The position numbers and the translations under genes were made by a program. The notes under the pieces were generated by a model. It ran no database searches. It saw nothing but the letters and a program-made list of their open reading frames with translations, and was not told the DNA's origin. From the NCBI GenBank assembly GCA_963791625.1, contig CAWBTA010000005.1:283275-347274 (forward strand): a stretch of DNA of 64,000 nucleotides. Reading direction: 5' to 3'. Every line of letters starts with the position of its first letter. Position 1 is the stretch's first letter. Source of the stretch: JANMCE01 sp963791625. Its GTDB lineage: Bacteria; Actinomycetota; Acidimicrobiia; Acidimicrobiales; Ilumatobacteraceae. Of the stretch, positions 43,394-52,336 are shown one piece after another.

Positions 43394-44779
43394 ATGACAA
43401 GGAAACGGCGGATATCAGGAGCGGCAGTGGTGGCGCTCTTGCTCCTCCCCCTCACGCTGCCCGCGTCGGCCAGCCCCGCCGATGATGCCAGGAGCCGGGC
43501 CGCGGCCATTGCCCGGCAACGTCAGCAGATCACCGTTGAAGCCGAGCGGGTAAACGAGCGTCGACTCGCCACCGTGCTCGAGATGGATCAGCTCAACCGG
43601 AACGCTGAGGAGTTGCAGGTGACACTGGCGGTGACCGACCAGTCCATGCAGAACCTTTCCGGCCAGGCCAAGGATGCCGCCATTCAGGCCTATGTCACCG
43701 GGGCCGACTCCGGCGGCATCGCGTCGATCGTGCAGGCCTCCAGCGCCAACGAAATCCCTGTCCGGGAGGGCTATACCGGCGCACTGCTCAGTTCAGCGCA
43801 GGATGTTGTCGATCAGATCCGTTCCGCTCGGCAAGACACGCAACAGGCCGGGCGTCAACTCAAGGCCCTCATCGACCAGAAGAGCAGCCTCCAAGCGTCG
43901 CTCGACGCCGATCAGGTCCGCCTCACCAAAGCCGAAGCACAACTGGCCGATCTGGCCAAGCGCACCGACGCCGAGATCGTGACGTTGGTGCAACAGGAGC
44001 AGGACCGTCTCGCCCAGGAAGCTGCCGACAGGGCTGCCGCCAAGGCGTTGATTGCCACCCCGCCCGCAGTCAAAGCCGTCAGCCCGGCCGCGATGGCGGT
44101 GAAGGCTGCCCCGGCGGCTGCACCCGCTGCCGGTGCGCGGGTTTCGTCGGCGCCCAAGCCGAACGCGCCGGCAACCAGTGCCGCCGCCACCAAGCCCACC
44201 ACACCACCGACGAAGCCCACCACCAAACCAACGGCGAAACCGGCGGCCAAACCGGCGACCCCGGCTGCTGCACCCGTTGCGGCCGCGGCGGTGCCGGTGC
44301 CTGGAGCGAAGCCGAAAACGACCACCACACAGGCAGACCAACCAGCGCCCGACGGCGACGCTCAAACAACGGTTCCGGAGACGGCGCCGCCCACCACCCA
44401 AGCTCCTCGTCAGAACTACCCCGCCCCCACCGCCGGCGCGGCGACCGCGGTGGCCGAGGCGCTCCGTCAGTTGGGCAAGCCCTACGTGTTCGGCGCGGCC
44501 GGGCCGAGTTCGTTCGATTGTTCCGGACTCACGCAATGGGCGTGGGGCAAGGCCGGCGTGTCAATGGACCATTACACCGGCGCCCAGTGGAACGCCTTTC
44601 CTCACGTGCCGCTCGACCAGATTCAGCCCGGTGACCTCGTCTTCCTTCGCATCGATCTGGGCCACATGGGCATGTACATCGGCGGCGGCGAATTCATTCA
44701 CGCACCTCGCACCGGCGACGTTGTCCGCATCGCCAAAATCTCCAGCGCCCGCATCGCCGGCGTCGTCCGGCCGGGCTAG
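43394..44779 (+). CDS. Secreted NlpC/P60 peptidoglycan endopeptidase (RipA/CwlO-like)
   Basis: 461 residues. Signal peptide (~1-27), a long helical coiled-coil region (~30-220), a low-complexity Lys/Ala/Thr/Pro linker (~225-345) and a C-terminal NlpC/P60 domain (~350-461). The catalytic Cys is in FDCSGLTQWAW, the first His in DLGHMGMYIG and the third residue is His in FIHAPRTGDVV. It cleaves the D-Glu-mDAP bond in stem peptides and probably acts at division or growth sites. Coiled-coil regions in this class are usually controlled by FtsEX-like partners. RBS AGAGAGGC precedes the ATG. Confidence 0.9.
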   Translation: MTRKRRISGAAVVALLLLPLTLPASASPADDARSRAAAIARQRQQITVEAERVNERRLATVLEMDQLNRNAEELQVTLAVTDQSMQNLSGQAKDAAIQAYVTGADSGGIASIVQASSANEIPVREGYTGALLSSAQDVVDQIRSARQDTQQAGRQLKALIDQKSSLQASLDADQVRLTKAEAQLADLAKRTDAEIVTLVQQEQDRLAQEAADRAAAKALIATPPAVKAVSPAAMAVKAAPAAAPAAGARVSSAPKPNAPATSAAATKPTTPPTKPTTKPTAKPAAKPATPAAAPVAAAAVPVPGAKPKTTTTQADQPAPDGDAQTTVPETAPPTTQAPRQNYPAPTAGAATAVAEALRQLGKPYVFGAAGPSSFDCSGLTQWAWGKAGVSMDHYTGAQWNAFPHVPLDQIQPGDLVFLRIDLGHMGMYIGGGEFIHAPRTGDVVRIAKISSARIAGVVRPG

Positions 44780-45154
44780 CCTCGCAAGCCTCGTCGCGAG
44801 CGGTCGACCGGTTTGTCCTGTTCCGCCTTGCAGTGACTTTTCGTCTCGCATCGGGGTCTTCCGAGGATTCTGTTCATAGGCGGGTGATGACTTCGTGCAG
44901 TGCACCGGTAAGTCTGATGCAGTTGCAACACATAACCCGCCGCCGGCCGCGGGTCGGTGCAACGCGCTACGTACCGCTCGAACTGCCGACCTGGCAAAGG
45001 AGTGTGTGCGTGGATGCGGGGCGTTCATCGGAGGTGGACGGGTCGCCGACGCGGATGGTCCCGGGCGTGTTGATGTTTGCGTTGAGTGCGAACTTCCCGC
45101 CGAATCGAATCACCTCGGCGATGCGCTTCGTGTCGATCGTCACTACCGGCGACC
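44780..45154. other. 375-nt gap with a possible MOSC-domain remnant
   Basis: No complete gene. On the minus strand about 45040-45150 reads IDTKRIAEVIRFGGKFALN and TPGTIRVGDP, the latter like the C-terminal end of MOSC-domain proteins, followed by unrelated sequence. It overlaps the end of nhaA only slightly. I see no promoter or hairpin worth naming. Confidence 0.25.
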
Positions 45155-46474
45155 CTACCTGCCGTCTCTGGACGTAGCGACAGGAGCTAGCGGGAAGACA
45201 GGGGTTTGGCGACGGCTACGGAGGATCAGCGTGGATAGTGCCGCGGCCAGGGCGGACGCTACGAGGATGGCGAGTTTGGCCTCGGCCCGGTCGGGGGGGT
45301 CAGTGAAGGCGAGTTCGGTGATGAAAAGTGAGACTGTGAAGCCGATACCCGACGCGGCCGCGACGCCGATGATGTGTCGGGGGGTTGCGCCTGCTGGGGT
45401 ATCGGCGAAACCTGCCCTGATGGTGGTGCGCGTAGCGAGTATGACGCCGAGCGGTTTGCCTACGAGAAGGCCGAGCAGGACCCCCCATGCGATCCGGGAG
45501 CTCGCCGCATGGCGGAATCCTCCGGCGGAGAGCTTGATTCCACTGTTCGCGAGGGCGAAGAGCGGAACGATGAGGTGGCTGGTCCAGGGGTGCAGTACGT
45601 GTTGGAGCCATTCGACAACTGATACCGCTCCTCTCGCTATCTCCGTCGTGGTGTGTGCTGCCTGGGCGTTGGTTAGATCGTTCAGTTCGTCGGTATCGAT
45701 GAACTCTGGTTGGAGGCGTGGGATCGAGGGTGCGAGAAGGCCCATGGTGACACCGGCGATCGTTGGGTGGATTCCGGCCTCGTGGAGGCTGAACCAGACC
45801 ACGGACCCGATTGCCGCGTAGACCCAGGTCGTGTGTATGCCACTGACCCGCACCAGCACCGTCAGGGCGACCCCAACGAACGCTGCTGCGAGCCAGCCGG
45901 ATGACACCCCCGTTGAGTAGACCGCGGCGATGATCACGATCGCTCCAATGTCATCGACAATCGCGAGGCCAAGCAGGAATGCGCGGATCGACGTTGGGAT
46001 CCGGCCGCCCGCCACCGCGAGAACGCCGACCGCGAGTGCAATGTCGGTGGCCATGGGGATCGCCCATCCACGCGGGGCAGTCGTTCCGGCAACAGCGAGG
46101 TAGATGAGTGCTGGCGTGATCATGCCGCCCAACGCGGCGACGCCTGGGAGGACGGCGGCACGACGTGATGCGAGGTGTCCGTCGGTGAGTTCTCGCTTGA
46201 TTTCGAGACCGACGACGAGAAAGAAGATCGTCATCAACCCGTCGTTCACCCAGTGCCGCAAGTCGAGTTCTAGCGCGTGACCCGCGATAGAGAACCCGGC
46301 ACGGCTCGTCCACAACTGCTCGTACGACGACGACCACGGCGAGTTCGCCCAGACCAACGCAAGCACTGCGCCAGCAGCAAGCAGTACGGCCCCGGAAGTT
46401 TCGGCGGCCAGAAAGTCGCGCAATGGCGACAGCAAACGCACGGAGGCGCGGGAACGACGGATGGCGCGAATCAT
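45155..46474 (-). CDS. nhaA: Na+/H+ antiporter NhaA
   Basis: 439 residues from the ATG at 46474, which follows AGGAGAAATTG; the open frame extends to 46603 without support. Twelve TM helices, with the ion-binding Asp pair in LAIVDDIGAIVI (~163-174), FFLVVGLEIKREL (~75-87) and PMATDIALAVGVLA (~130-143), all hallmarks of NhaA. It exchanges Na+ for protons to control pH and salt. The C-terminus (~20 residues beyond the last helix) is hydrophilic. Single gene. Confidence 0.93.
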   Translation of the reverse strand: MIRAIRRSRASVRLLSPLRDFLAAETSGAVLLAAGAVLALVWANSPWSSSYEQLWTSRAGFSIAGHALELDLRHWVNDGLMTIFFLVVGLEIKRELTDGHLASRRAAVLPGVAALGGMITPALIYLAVAGTTAPRGWAIPMATDIALAVGVLAVAGGRIPTSIRAFLLGLAIVDDIGAIVIIAAVYSTGVSSGWLAAAFVGVALTVLVRVSGIHTTWVYAAIGSVVWFSLHEAGIHPTIAGVTMGLLAPSIPRLQPEFIDTDELNDLTNAQAAHTTTEIARGAVSVVEWLQHVLHPWTSHLIVPLFALANSGIKLSAGGFRHAASSRIAWGVLLGLLVGKPLGVILATRTTIRAGFADTPAGATPRHIIGVAAASGIGFTVSLFITELAFTDPPDRAEAKLAILVASALAAALSTLILRSRRQTPVFPLAPVATSRDGR

Positions 46475-46620
46475 CAATTTCTCCTGAATCGCCGACCAGA
46501 CTTCCCGGCACGCCTCGGTTGTAGGCGAGTAGTTTACCGCCACGAGCCCGGCTGGCTCTTCGAAATCGAAGCAATCGCTGGGAGGGGCTTCGCCGACCCG
46601 CATTCACTGGCTTTGAGCAA

Positions 46621-47661
46621 TCAGCCCAGCACGGCGTCCACCAGGGGGCGAAGGTCAAGCGTGTCGAGGGCAGGTAGGTACACCGCGACGGCTTCGTGCT
46701 GGAGGCGGCGCCAGAGGTCACCTTCGAAGAAATGGTCGCCACTGCGGATCACGTAGTTGAGGATGAAGAAGCGGTACGACTCCTTCAGCAGCAGGATCTC
46801 GTTTTCAGTCAGCGGGAAGACTTGGTGATAGGCCCGCAGGAAACGGACGAACCTTGGTTCAAGCAGCGTGTGCGAGCTGTAGGTGAACACCGTGCGATCG
46901 CCGGTCTGGCTGCTCACCCGCGACAGGAAGTAGAAGTCGAGCATGCGGGTGTCGATGCGGAACCAGTCGTAATCCCATCGACTGAACAATCGGAAACGAT
47001 CGTCATCGAATTCCACCGAAAAGTTGCCGAGGTTCCAGTCGAGCAGTACCGGGATCTTCGCCATGTCGTCATAGCCAAGTCGTTGCAGTTGCAACAAGAA
47101 CTCATGCGTGTGCTGCTGCACGATCAAGCGCTGATCGTGGTCGAACTCGAACGACGCTGCGGTACGGGGGTCGGTGACCCGCTCCAAGAGATTTATGGCA
47201 TCGGACTTGATCGAGGTTGATGTGCGGGGCATCTGTGGAGCGATGGTGGTGCAGGCCTGATGGAACGCGGCGATCTCCTGGGCGAAGTTGTCGACGTGAG
47301 CTTCGGACAGGATGCGGGGGAGCTGGCCGCGCTGCGAGACTTCCTCGTAGAAGACCGCCCACACGTCACCGTCGTAGTGCACAAAGGGCTGCCCGTCGAC
47401 CGTGAGCACATCAGCCATGAGATGCTCGAAACGAGTACCTCGCAGCAACACGTTGCAGCGGTGAAGGCGGTCATGATCCTCGACGAACAAGAAATACGAC
47501 CCGTACCAACTGAACTTGGCGATGACGGCTGACCCGTCGTCAAGCGCAACCCGGTAGACGTGGTTGGTCGACACGTGCGCGCTGACTTCTGTGACAGCAA
47601 CGATCGAACGTTGGTCTCCGTAGTGACGCCAGGCGGCCCGCAGGGCTGCGTCGTGTTGCAT
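46621..47661 (-). CDS. Phosphotransferase-like (APH fold) protein
   Basis: 346 residues. The kinase-like fold is suggested by VIAKFSWYG (nucleotide-binding Lys, ~48), the catalytic-loop equivalent PVLLDWNLGNFSV (~205-217) with Asp and Asn, and the metal-binding WDYDWF (~229). The usual Brenner His before Asp is Leu here, so activity is not assured. It is a relative of choline/homoserine-kinase-like proteins of unknown substrate. It has a leaderless promoter overlapping the end of pyk. Confidence 0.7.
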   Translation of the reverse strand: MQHDAALRAAWRHYGDQRSIVAVTEVSAHVSTNHVYRVALDDGSAVIAKFSWYGSYFLFVEDHDRLHRCNVLLRGTRFEHLMADVLTVDGQPFVHYDGDVWAVFYEEVSQRGQLPRILSEAHVDNFAQEIAAFHQACTTIAPQMPRTSTSIKSDAINLLERVTDPRTAASFEFDHDQRLIVQQHTHEFLLQLQRLGYDDMAKIPVLLDWNLGNFSVEFDDDRFRLFSRWDYDWFRIDTRMLDFYFLSRVSSQTGDRTVFTYSSHTLLEPRFVRFLRAYHQVFPLTENEILLLKESYRFFILNYVIRSGDHFFEGDLWRRLQHEAVAVYLPALDTLDLRPLVDAVLG

Positions 47662-47665
47662 GGCG

Positions 47666-49108
47666 TCAGGTTATTTCGACAATGCGCATCACGTCGGTGG
47701 CGTGATGCGTCTGATCGGGTGTACCCGCCAGCACCACCACGACGTCACCCGACTTTGCCAGCGACGCCCTGACCGACTTCTGCACTGCAAACCACACCAT
47801 GTCATCGGTGTTGGGGTGCACGTCGACCTTCAGAGGAATCACGCCCCACGACAGGGTGAGAATGGCGATGGTGTGATCGTCGGGACTGGCGCCGATCAAC
47901 TGAGCCGGTGGCCGATAGCGCGACATGGCCATCGCCGTCTTGCCGCTCCGGGTGCAGCAGATGATCGCCGCCGCATTGGTATCCTCTGCCGCCTGCCAAC
48001 CGGCGTGCGTGACGGCATTGGTGATGCGCTCACCTCGGTCACTGACGTGCTCGCGCTGCGAGCGACCGAGGCGGTTCGCCCACTGCCGATAGCTCGCCTC
48101 CGACTCGGCGCGGTGGCAGATTTCCGACATGGTTCGCACCACCAGACTCGGGTCGTCGCCAATGGCGGTCTCCCCCGACAGCATCACCGCGTCGGTACCG
48201 TCGAACACCGCGTTGGCCACGTCGCTCACTTCGGCGCGGGTGGGTGCCGGTGAGGTGATCATGCTCTCCAACATTTGCGTGGCCGTGATGACCGGGATAC
48301 CGGCCTGCACGCACTTGCGTATGATCCGCTTTTGCAGATGCGGCACCTCTGACAATGGGCAGTCGATGCCGAGATCACCGCGGGCTACCATGACCGCGTC
48401 ACTTTCAGCCAGGATCTCATCGAGCGCGACGACGGCATTGGCCGTTTCGATCTTGGCGATCAGGCGCGGCATGTGCCCGCCCTTCAACTCGTCGCGGACG
48501 CGGCGAAGATCGGCGCCGGCACGAACAAATGACACGGCGAGAAAGTCGACGCGTTCGTTGGCCATGATGACGGCGAGCTCCAGATCACGAGCCGTAGGAG
48601 TGTGAAGTCGCAGTCGTTCGGCCGGGATGTGGACACCGGGGCGACCCTGGGTAAGTCCACCCGACTCGACCTTTGCGATGGCAGAGCTGTCGTCCACGTT
48701 CTGGATCCGCAGCGTGATGGCACCATCGCCAAGCACCACCCGGTCACCGGCCGCCAAATCGCTGAGAAGCGTCTCGTAATCGACGGTTATCTCCGAGGCC
48801 GAGCTGGCTCCCTTGCCGGGCGTGAGATGCACGATCGACCCTTCGGGCAGCAACGTGCCGCCGTCGGGGAACTGCCCGGCGCGCACCTTCGGGCCGGGCA
48901 GGTCGGCGAGGATACCGATGGGCCGACCGAGCCGAAGCGCGGCGGCACGCACCGCGTGGAGGCGCGCGACGTGATCTTCGACCGGACCGTGGCTGAGGTT
49001 GATGCGGACCACATCGACCCCGGACGCCAACAGCGAGTCGAGGGCAGCTGGCTCGCTGCTCGCCGGCCCAAGCGTGGCGACGATCTTGGTGCGTCGAGCA
49101 ACCGTCAT
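47666..49108 (-). CDS. pyk: Pyruvate kinase
   Basis: Phosphoenolpyruvate + ADP to pyruvate + ATP, last step of glycolysis. 480 residues: TKIVATLGPASSEP (~6-19), VRINLSHG (~33-40), LIAKIETANAVVALDEIL with the catalytic Lys-Glu (~215-232), VARGDLGIDCPL (~240-251), ATQMLESMITSPAPTRAEVSDVANAVFDGTDAVMLS in pieces (~275-310), and the allosteric C-domain. Complete. It begins inside the stop of ridA (4-nt overlap), so both are translated from one message. Confidence 0.95.
   Translation of the reverse strand: MTVARRTKIVATLGPASSEPAALDSLLASGVDVVRINLSHGPVEDHVARLHAVRAAALRLGRPIGILADLPGPKVRAGQFPDGGTLLPEGSIVHLTPGKGASSASEITVDYETLLSDLAAGDRVVLGDGAITLRIQNVDDSSAIAKVESGGLTQGRPGVHIPAERLRLHTPTARDLELAVIMANERVDFLAVSFVRAGADLRRVRDELKGGHMPRLIAKIETANAVVALDEILAESDAVMVARGDLGIDCPLSEVPHLQKRIIRKCVQAGIPVITATQMLESMITSPAPTRAEVSDVANAVFDGTDAVMLSGETAIGDDPSLVVRTMSEICHRAESEASYRQWANRLGRSQREHVSDRGERITNAVTHAGWQAAEDTNAAAIICCTRSGKTAMAMSRYRPPAQLIGASPDDHTIAILTLSWGVIPLKVDVHPNTDDMVWFAVQKSVRASLAKSGDVVVVLAGTPDQTHHATDVMRIVEIT
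47668..47673 (-). promoter_or_regulatory. -10 box TAACCT, leaderless start of the kinase-like gene
   Basis: On the minus strand TAACCT, then GACGCC, then the ATG at 47661. The box coincides with the last codons of pyk, giving the downstream gene its own promoter. Confidence 0.5.
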
Positions 49109-49452
49109 ACTGCGGCTTCGACCATGATCTCCACGAGTAGGTTCGATGATGCCAGCCGAGACTCAACGGTTGCCCGAGCGGGCGTGTGACCAGCCGGCAC
49201 CCAGGCATCCCACGCCTCGTTCATCAACGGGAAATCGGCGATGTTGCTGAGCCAGATGTTGGCCTTCAGAATCTTGGACTTGTCGGACCCGGCCAGCGTC
49301 AGGACCCGGTCGATGGTGGCCAGAATCTGCTCGGTCTGGCCTTTCACGCCGGCGGTTGCGTCACCGGCGACAACGCCGGCCATGTAGACGGTGCCGTTGT
49401 GCACGACAGCCTGGGACATACGGGGACCGACTTCAATGCGCTCGATAGACAT
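49105..49452 (-). CDS. RidA/YjgF family enamine deaminase
   Basis: 115 residues, normal for the family. The substrate-binding Arg lies in PARATVESRL (~91-100) and the Glu in LLVEIMVEAAV near the C-terminus. RidA hydrolyses reactive enamine/imine intermediates made by PLP enzymes. It is coupled to pyruvate kinase by a 4-nt overlap, an unusual pairing; perhaps it protects against 2-aminoacrylate, which interacts with pyruvate metabolism. TACGGT stands 7 nt before the ATG as a possible -10 box. Confidence 0.88.
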   Translation of the reverse strand: MSIERIEVGPRMSQAVVHNGTVYMAGVVAGDATAGVKGQTEQILATIDRVLTLAGSDKSKILKANIWLSNIADFPLMNEAWDAWVPAGHTPARATVESRLASSNLLVEIMVEAAV

Positions 49453-49495
49453 GGCCGATACCGTACCCGGCCGCGGGGCCGTCGTCCTCAGACTG

Positions 49496-51451
49496 CTAGC
49501 TGGCGAGCTCGGGGCGGTTCCGAAACAGGTCGAGGGCTTCGGGGTTGGCCAGGGCTTCTTTGTTTCGCACCTCGCGGCCGTTCACGATGTCGGCTACCGC
49601 CAGTTCGGTGATCTTGTTACTGCGGGTGCGCGGGATGTCTGATACGGCAACGATGCGAGCGGGCACGTGGCGGGGCGTGGTGTTGTCCCGGAGGCGTTTG
49701 CGGATGGCCGCTTCCAGTTCGGGGGTGAGCGTGGCGCCCTCGGCCATCTTTACGAACATCACGATGCGGGTGTCGTTGTCCCACTCCTGTCCGACGGCTA
49801 TGGCTTCGATGATTTCGGGGAAGTTCTCCACCTCGCGGTAGATCTCGGCCGTGCCGATGCGTACCCCACCCGCATTGAGGGTGGCGTCGGATCGGCCGTA
49901 CAGGATCATGCCACCGTCGTCGGTCCACGCCGCAAAATCACCTTGCGCCCACACACCAGGGAAGCGGTCAAAGTAGGCGTCGTGGAAGCGGGAGCCGTCG
50001 GGGTCGTTGAGGAACGACAGCGGTACGGACGGGAACGGCTTCGTGCAGACCAGTTCCCCCTTCGCGCCGGCACCGAGCGATTCACCGTTGATGCCGTAGA
50101 CGTCCATGGCCATGCCGAGCGCCGGTCGTTGCAGCTCGCCGATGAAGACCGGCTTGGTGACATCACCGCCGACGAGGCATCCGCACAGGTCGGTCCCGCC
50201 CGACATCGACTGCAGGTGAACGTCCTTGGCCACTGCGTCGTAGACGTACTGGAACGAGTCGTCCGACAGTGGTGAACCGGTCGAACCCAACGTGCGAACC
50301 GAGCCGAGCTGATGGGTTTCGATGGGGCGCAACTCGGCCTTGCGACAGGCGTCGATCCATTTCGCCGAGACACCCATAAACGTGAACTCGTGACGCTGCG
50401 CCAGGTCGAACAGAGCGGCGGGGCCGGGGTAGAACGGGCTGCCGTCGAAAAGCACGATGGTCGCTTTGGCGGCCAGGTTTGAGGCCAGCCAGTTCCACAT
50501 CATCCAGCCGCACGTCGTGAAATAGAAGACAACGTCGCCGGCACGAATGTCGCATTGCAACTGCTGTTCCTTGCGATGCATGAGCAGGATGCCACCCTGG
50601 CGGTGCTCGATGCATTTCGGCTTCCCGGTCGTGCCAGACGAGTAGAGAATGTAGAGCGGATGATCGAACGGCAGCCGCTCGAACTGCAGCTGTGCATTGC
50701 CGTGTGGCGCGACGGCGTCGGCCCACGTGACGGCCTTGTTGATGCCTGCGGTACTCGGGGTTTCGCTGAGGTTGCCGACCACGATCACTTCGCGCAGTGT
50801 GGGTAGCTGTTCAACGATCTCGGCTAACCGTTCCAAACATTCGAAGCGTTTGCCGTTGTAGAGGTAGCCGTCGGCGGCGACCAGCACGACCGGGTCCACC
50901 TGGCTGAACCGGTCGACGACACCCGCGGTACCAAAGTCCGATGAGGTGGACGTGAACACCGCACCGACCGAGGACGCGGCCAGCATGGTGATGATGGTCT
51001 CGGGCAGGTTCGGCATCCACGCCGCCACCCGCTCACCGGGCTGCACGCCCAGACGACGAAACTCGGCCGCAAGCGACGCCACGGCCCATCGCAGCTGTTC
51101 CCATGTGAGGCGGCGACGCAGGCCGTCCTCGCGCTCGAACAGGATGGCGATTTCCGAGTGATCGGCCGGACCGACCAGCAGATTCTCGGCGAAGTTCAGG
51201 CTGGCCTCGGGAAAGAACCGCGTGTCCAGAAACCCCTTGGCATCGATGACAGTCGTGCCCTTGTCCCCGATGATGCCGCACACATCCCACACGGTGTCCC
51301 AAAACTGCTCGGGCTCAGCCAGGCTCCACGCGTGCAGCTCATCGCTCTCGCCCAGCGCAAGGTCATACCGGGCGTTAACGCTGACCCGAAACGAGTCGAG
51401 CCCACTGGTGGCAATACGGTCGGGCGATGGTGTCCAAAGGGGCGTTGTCAC
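49496..51451 (-). CDS. Acetoacetyl-CoA synthetase
   Basis: ATP-dependent ligation of acetoacetate to CoA. 651 residues from the GTG at 51451 (the frame is open to 51871 without support), exactly the usual length of AacS. Order: N-terminal WSLAEPEQFWDTVWD (~40), FPEASLNFAENLL (~80), AMP-binding P-loop YILYSSGTTGKPKCIEH (~270-286), GWMMWNWL (~310), GGTDLCGC (~415), and the C-domain with RSDATLNAGGVRIGTAEIY (~530) and the acyl-adenylation Lys in RTRSNKITELAV. It links ketone-body use with acetyl-CoA metabolism. It overlaps the YczE-like stop by 4 nt. Confidence 0.93.
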   Translation of the reverse strand: MTTPLWTPSPDRIATSGLDSFRVSVNARYDLALGESDELHAWSLAEPEQFWDTVWDVCGIIGDKGTTVIDAKGFLDTRFFPEASLNFAENLLVGPADHSEIAILFEREDGLRRRLTWEQLRWAVASLAAEFRRLGVQPGERVAAWMPNLPETIITMLAASSVGAVFTSTSSDFGTAGVVDRFSQVDPVVLVAADGYLYNGKRFECLERLAEIVEQLPTLREVIVVGNLSETPSTAGINKAVTWADAVAPHGNAQLQFERLPFDHPLYILYSSGTTGKPKCIEHRQGGILLMHRKEQQLQCDIRAGDVVFYFTTCGWMMWNWLASNLAAKATIVLFDGSPFYPGPAALFDLAQRHEFTFMGVSAKWIDACRKAELRPIETHQLGSVRTLGSTGSPLSDDSFQYVYDAVAKDVHLQSMSGGTDLCGCLVGGDVTKPVFIGELQRPALGMAMDVYGINGESLGAGAKGELVCTKPFPSVPLSFLNDPDGSRFHDAYFDRFPGVWAQGDFAAWTDDGGMILYGRSDATLNAGGVRIGTAEIYREVENFPEIIEAIAVGQEWDNDTRIVMFVKMAEGATLTPELEAAIRKRLRDNTTPRHVPARIVAVSDIPRTRSNKITELAVADIVNGREVRNKEALANPEALDLFRNRPELAS

Positions 51452-52131
51452 ACCGCGATGGTAGATGCTGCGCCGCCGCGGTCGAGGCGGTGCAACATAC
51501 CGACAAAGAACGCCAACACATGGCCGATGGCGAAGGCGAAGACGAACGTGCCGACGCCGAGCCGTCCACCAAGCGCCCAGCCGAGGATCAGGACCGTCAC
51601 CTCTATGGCGAGACGCACATGCGCGATTGGTCGATGAAAGCGCTTCCCAATGCTGGTCATGAGGCCGTCGCGCGGGCCAGGGCCCAGCTGCGTCGAGAGG
51701 TACAGCGCGCCGCCGATACCGACGCTCACGAGTCCGCCGGCCAACATGGCGCAGCGCCCAACAAAGTTGTGGACTGCGCCGACGTTTCGGTCGAGCAACT
51801 CCACCACACTCCCGATGATGATTGCATTTGCAACTGTCCCCAGACCGGGGCGTTGACGCAACGGAATCCACAGGAGGAGCACGACGGCCGAGACGATGAC
51901 CGTGACAGTGCCGATGCCGATGTTGATGTGCTTGTCGATCCCGCCAGCGAACACCGACCAGGGCGAGTTTCCGAAACGACTCTCGATGAGCAGCCAGTCA
52001 CCGAACCCGAACAGTGTGAGACCGGCAACCAGAATGGCCACAGGCTTGGGCTTGCTGGACCATAGGGTTGCCGAACTCCACGAAAAGACCGGCACCGCCT
52101 TCGCGACGCGTGATTCAGTGGAGATCGCCAT
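51448..52131 (-). CDS. YczE-like multi-pass membrane protein
   Basis: 227 residues from the ATG at 52131 with five TM helices. Typical segments are LTLFGFGDWLLIESRFGNSPWSVF (in parts ~35-58), GTVANAIIIGSVVEL (~100-114), LYLSTQLGPGPRDGLMT (~145-161) and VRLAIEVTVLILGWALGGRLGVGT (~172-195). The GPGPRDGLM loop is the family's best signature. The function of YczE/YitT relatives is unknown; transport is assumed. Coupled to the acetoacetyl-CoA synthetase gene, it may move a related organic acid. Confidence 0.82.
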   Translation of the reverse strand: MAISTESRVAKAVPVFSWSSATLWSSKPKPVAILVAGLTLFGFGDWLLIESRFGNSPWSVFAGGIDKHINIGIGTVTVIVSAVVLLLWIPLRQRPGLGTVANAIIIGSVVELLDRNVGAVHNFVGRCAMLAGGLVSVGIGGALYLSTQLGPGPRDGLMTSIGKRFHRPIAHVRLAIEVTVLILGWALGGRLGVGTFVFAFAIGHVLAFFVGMLHRLDRGGAASTIAV

Positions 52132-52324
52132 AACCCACTCAGCCTGACAGACGACGCTGGACCCGCCAAACGGATTGCGGCTTCCAACCGGCCGCGATGG
52201 TGACACCGAACATCACCAGCCCAGCCGAATGGCGCCAGTGTCGGGTCGGGACCAACGCCTCTGCCGCGAGGGGTTAAGTCCGAGTTGGATTTCCTCTGTG
52301 GCAATATCTCGCGGCACAGAATCC

Positions 52325-52330
52325 GACAAT
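52325..52330 (+). promoter_or_regulatory. Possible -10 box GACAAT for the lipoprotein gene
   Basis: GACAAT is followed by 6 nt and the ATG at 52337, the same geometry as the other leaderless starts, though the first base departs from TANNNT. Confidence 0.35.
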
Positions 52331-52336
52331 GGTTCC

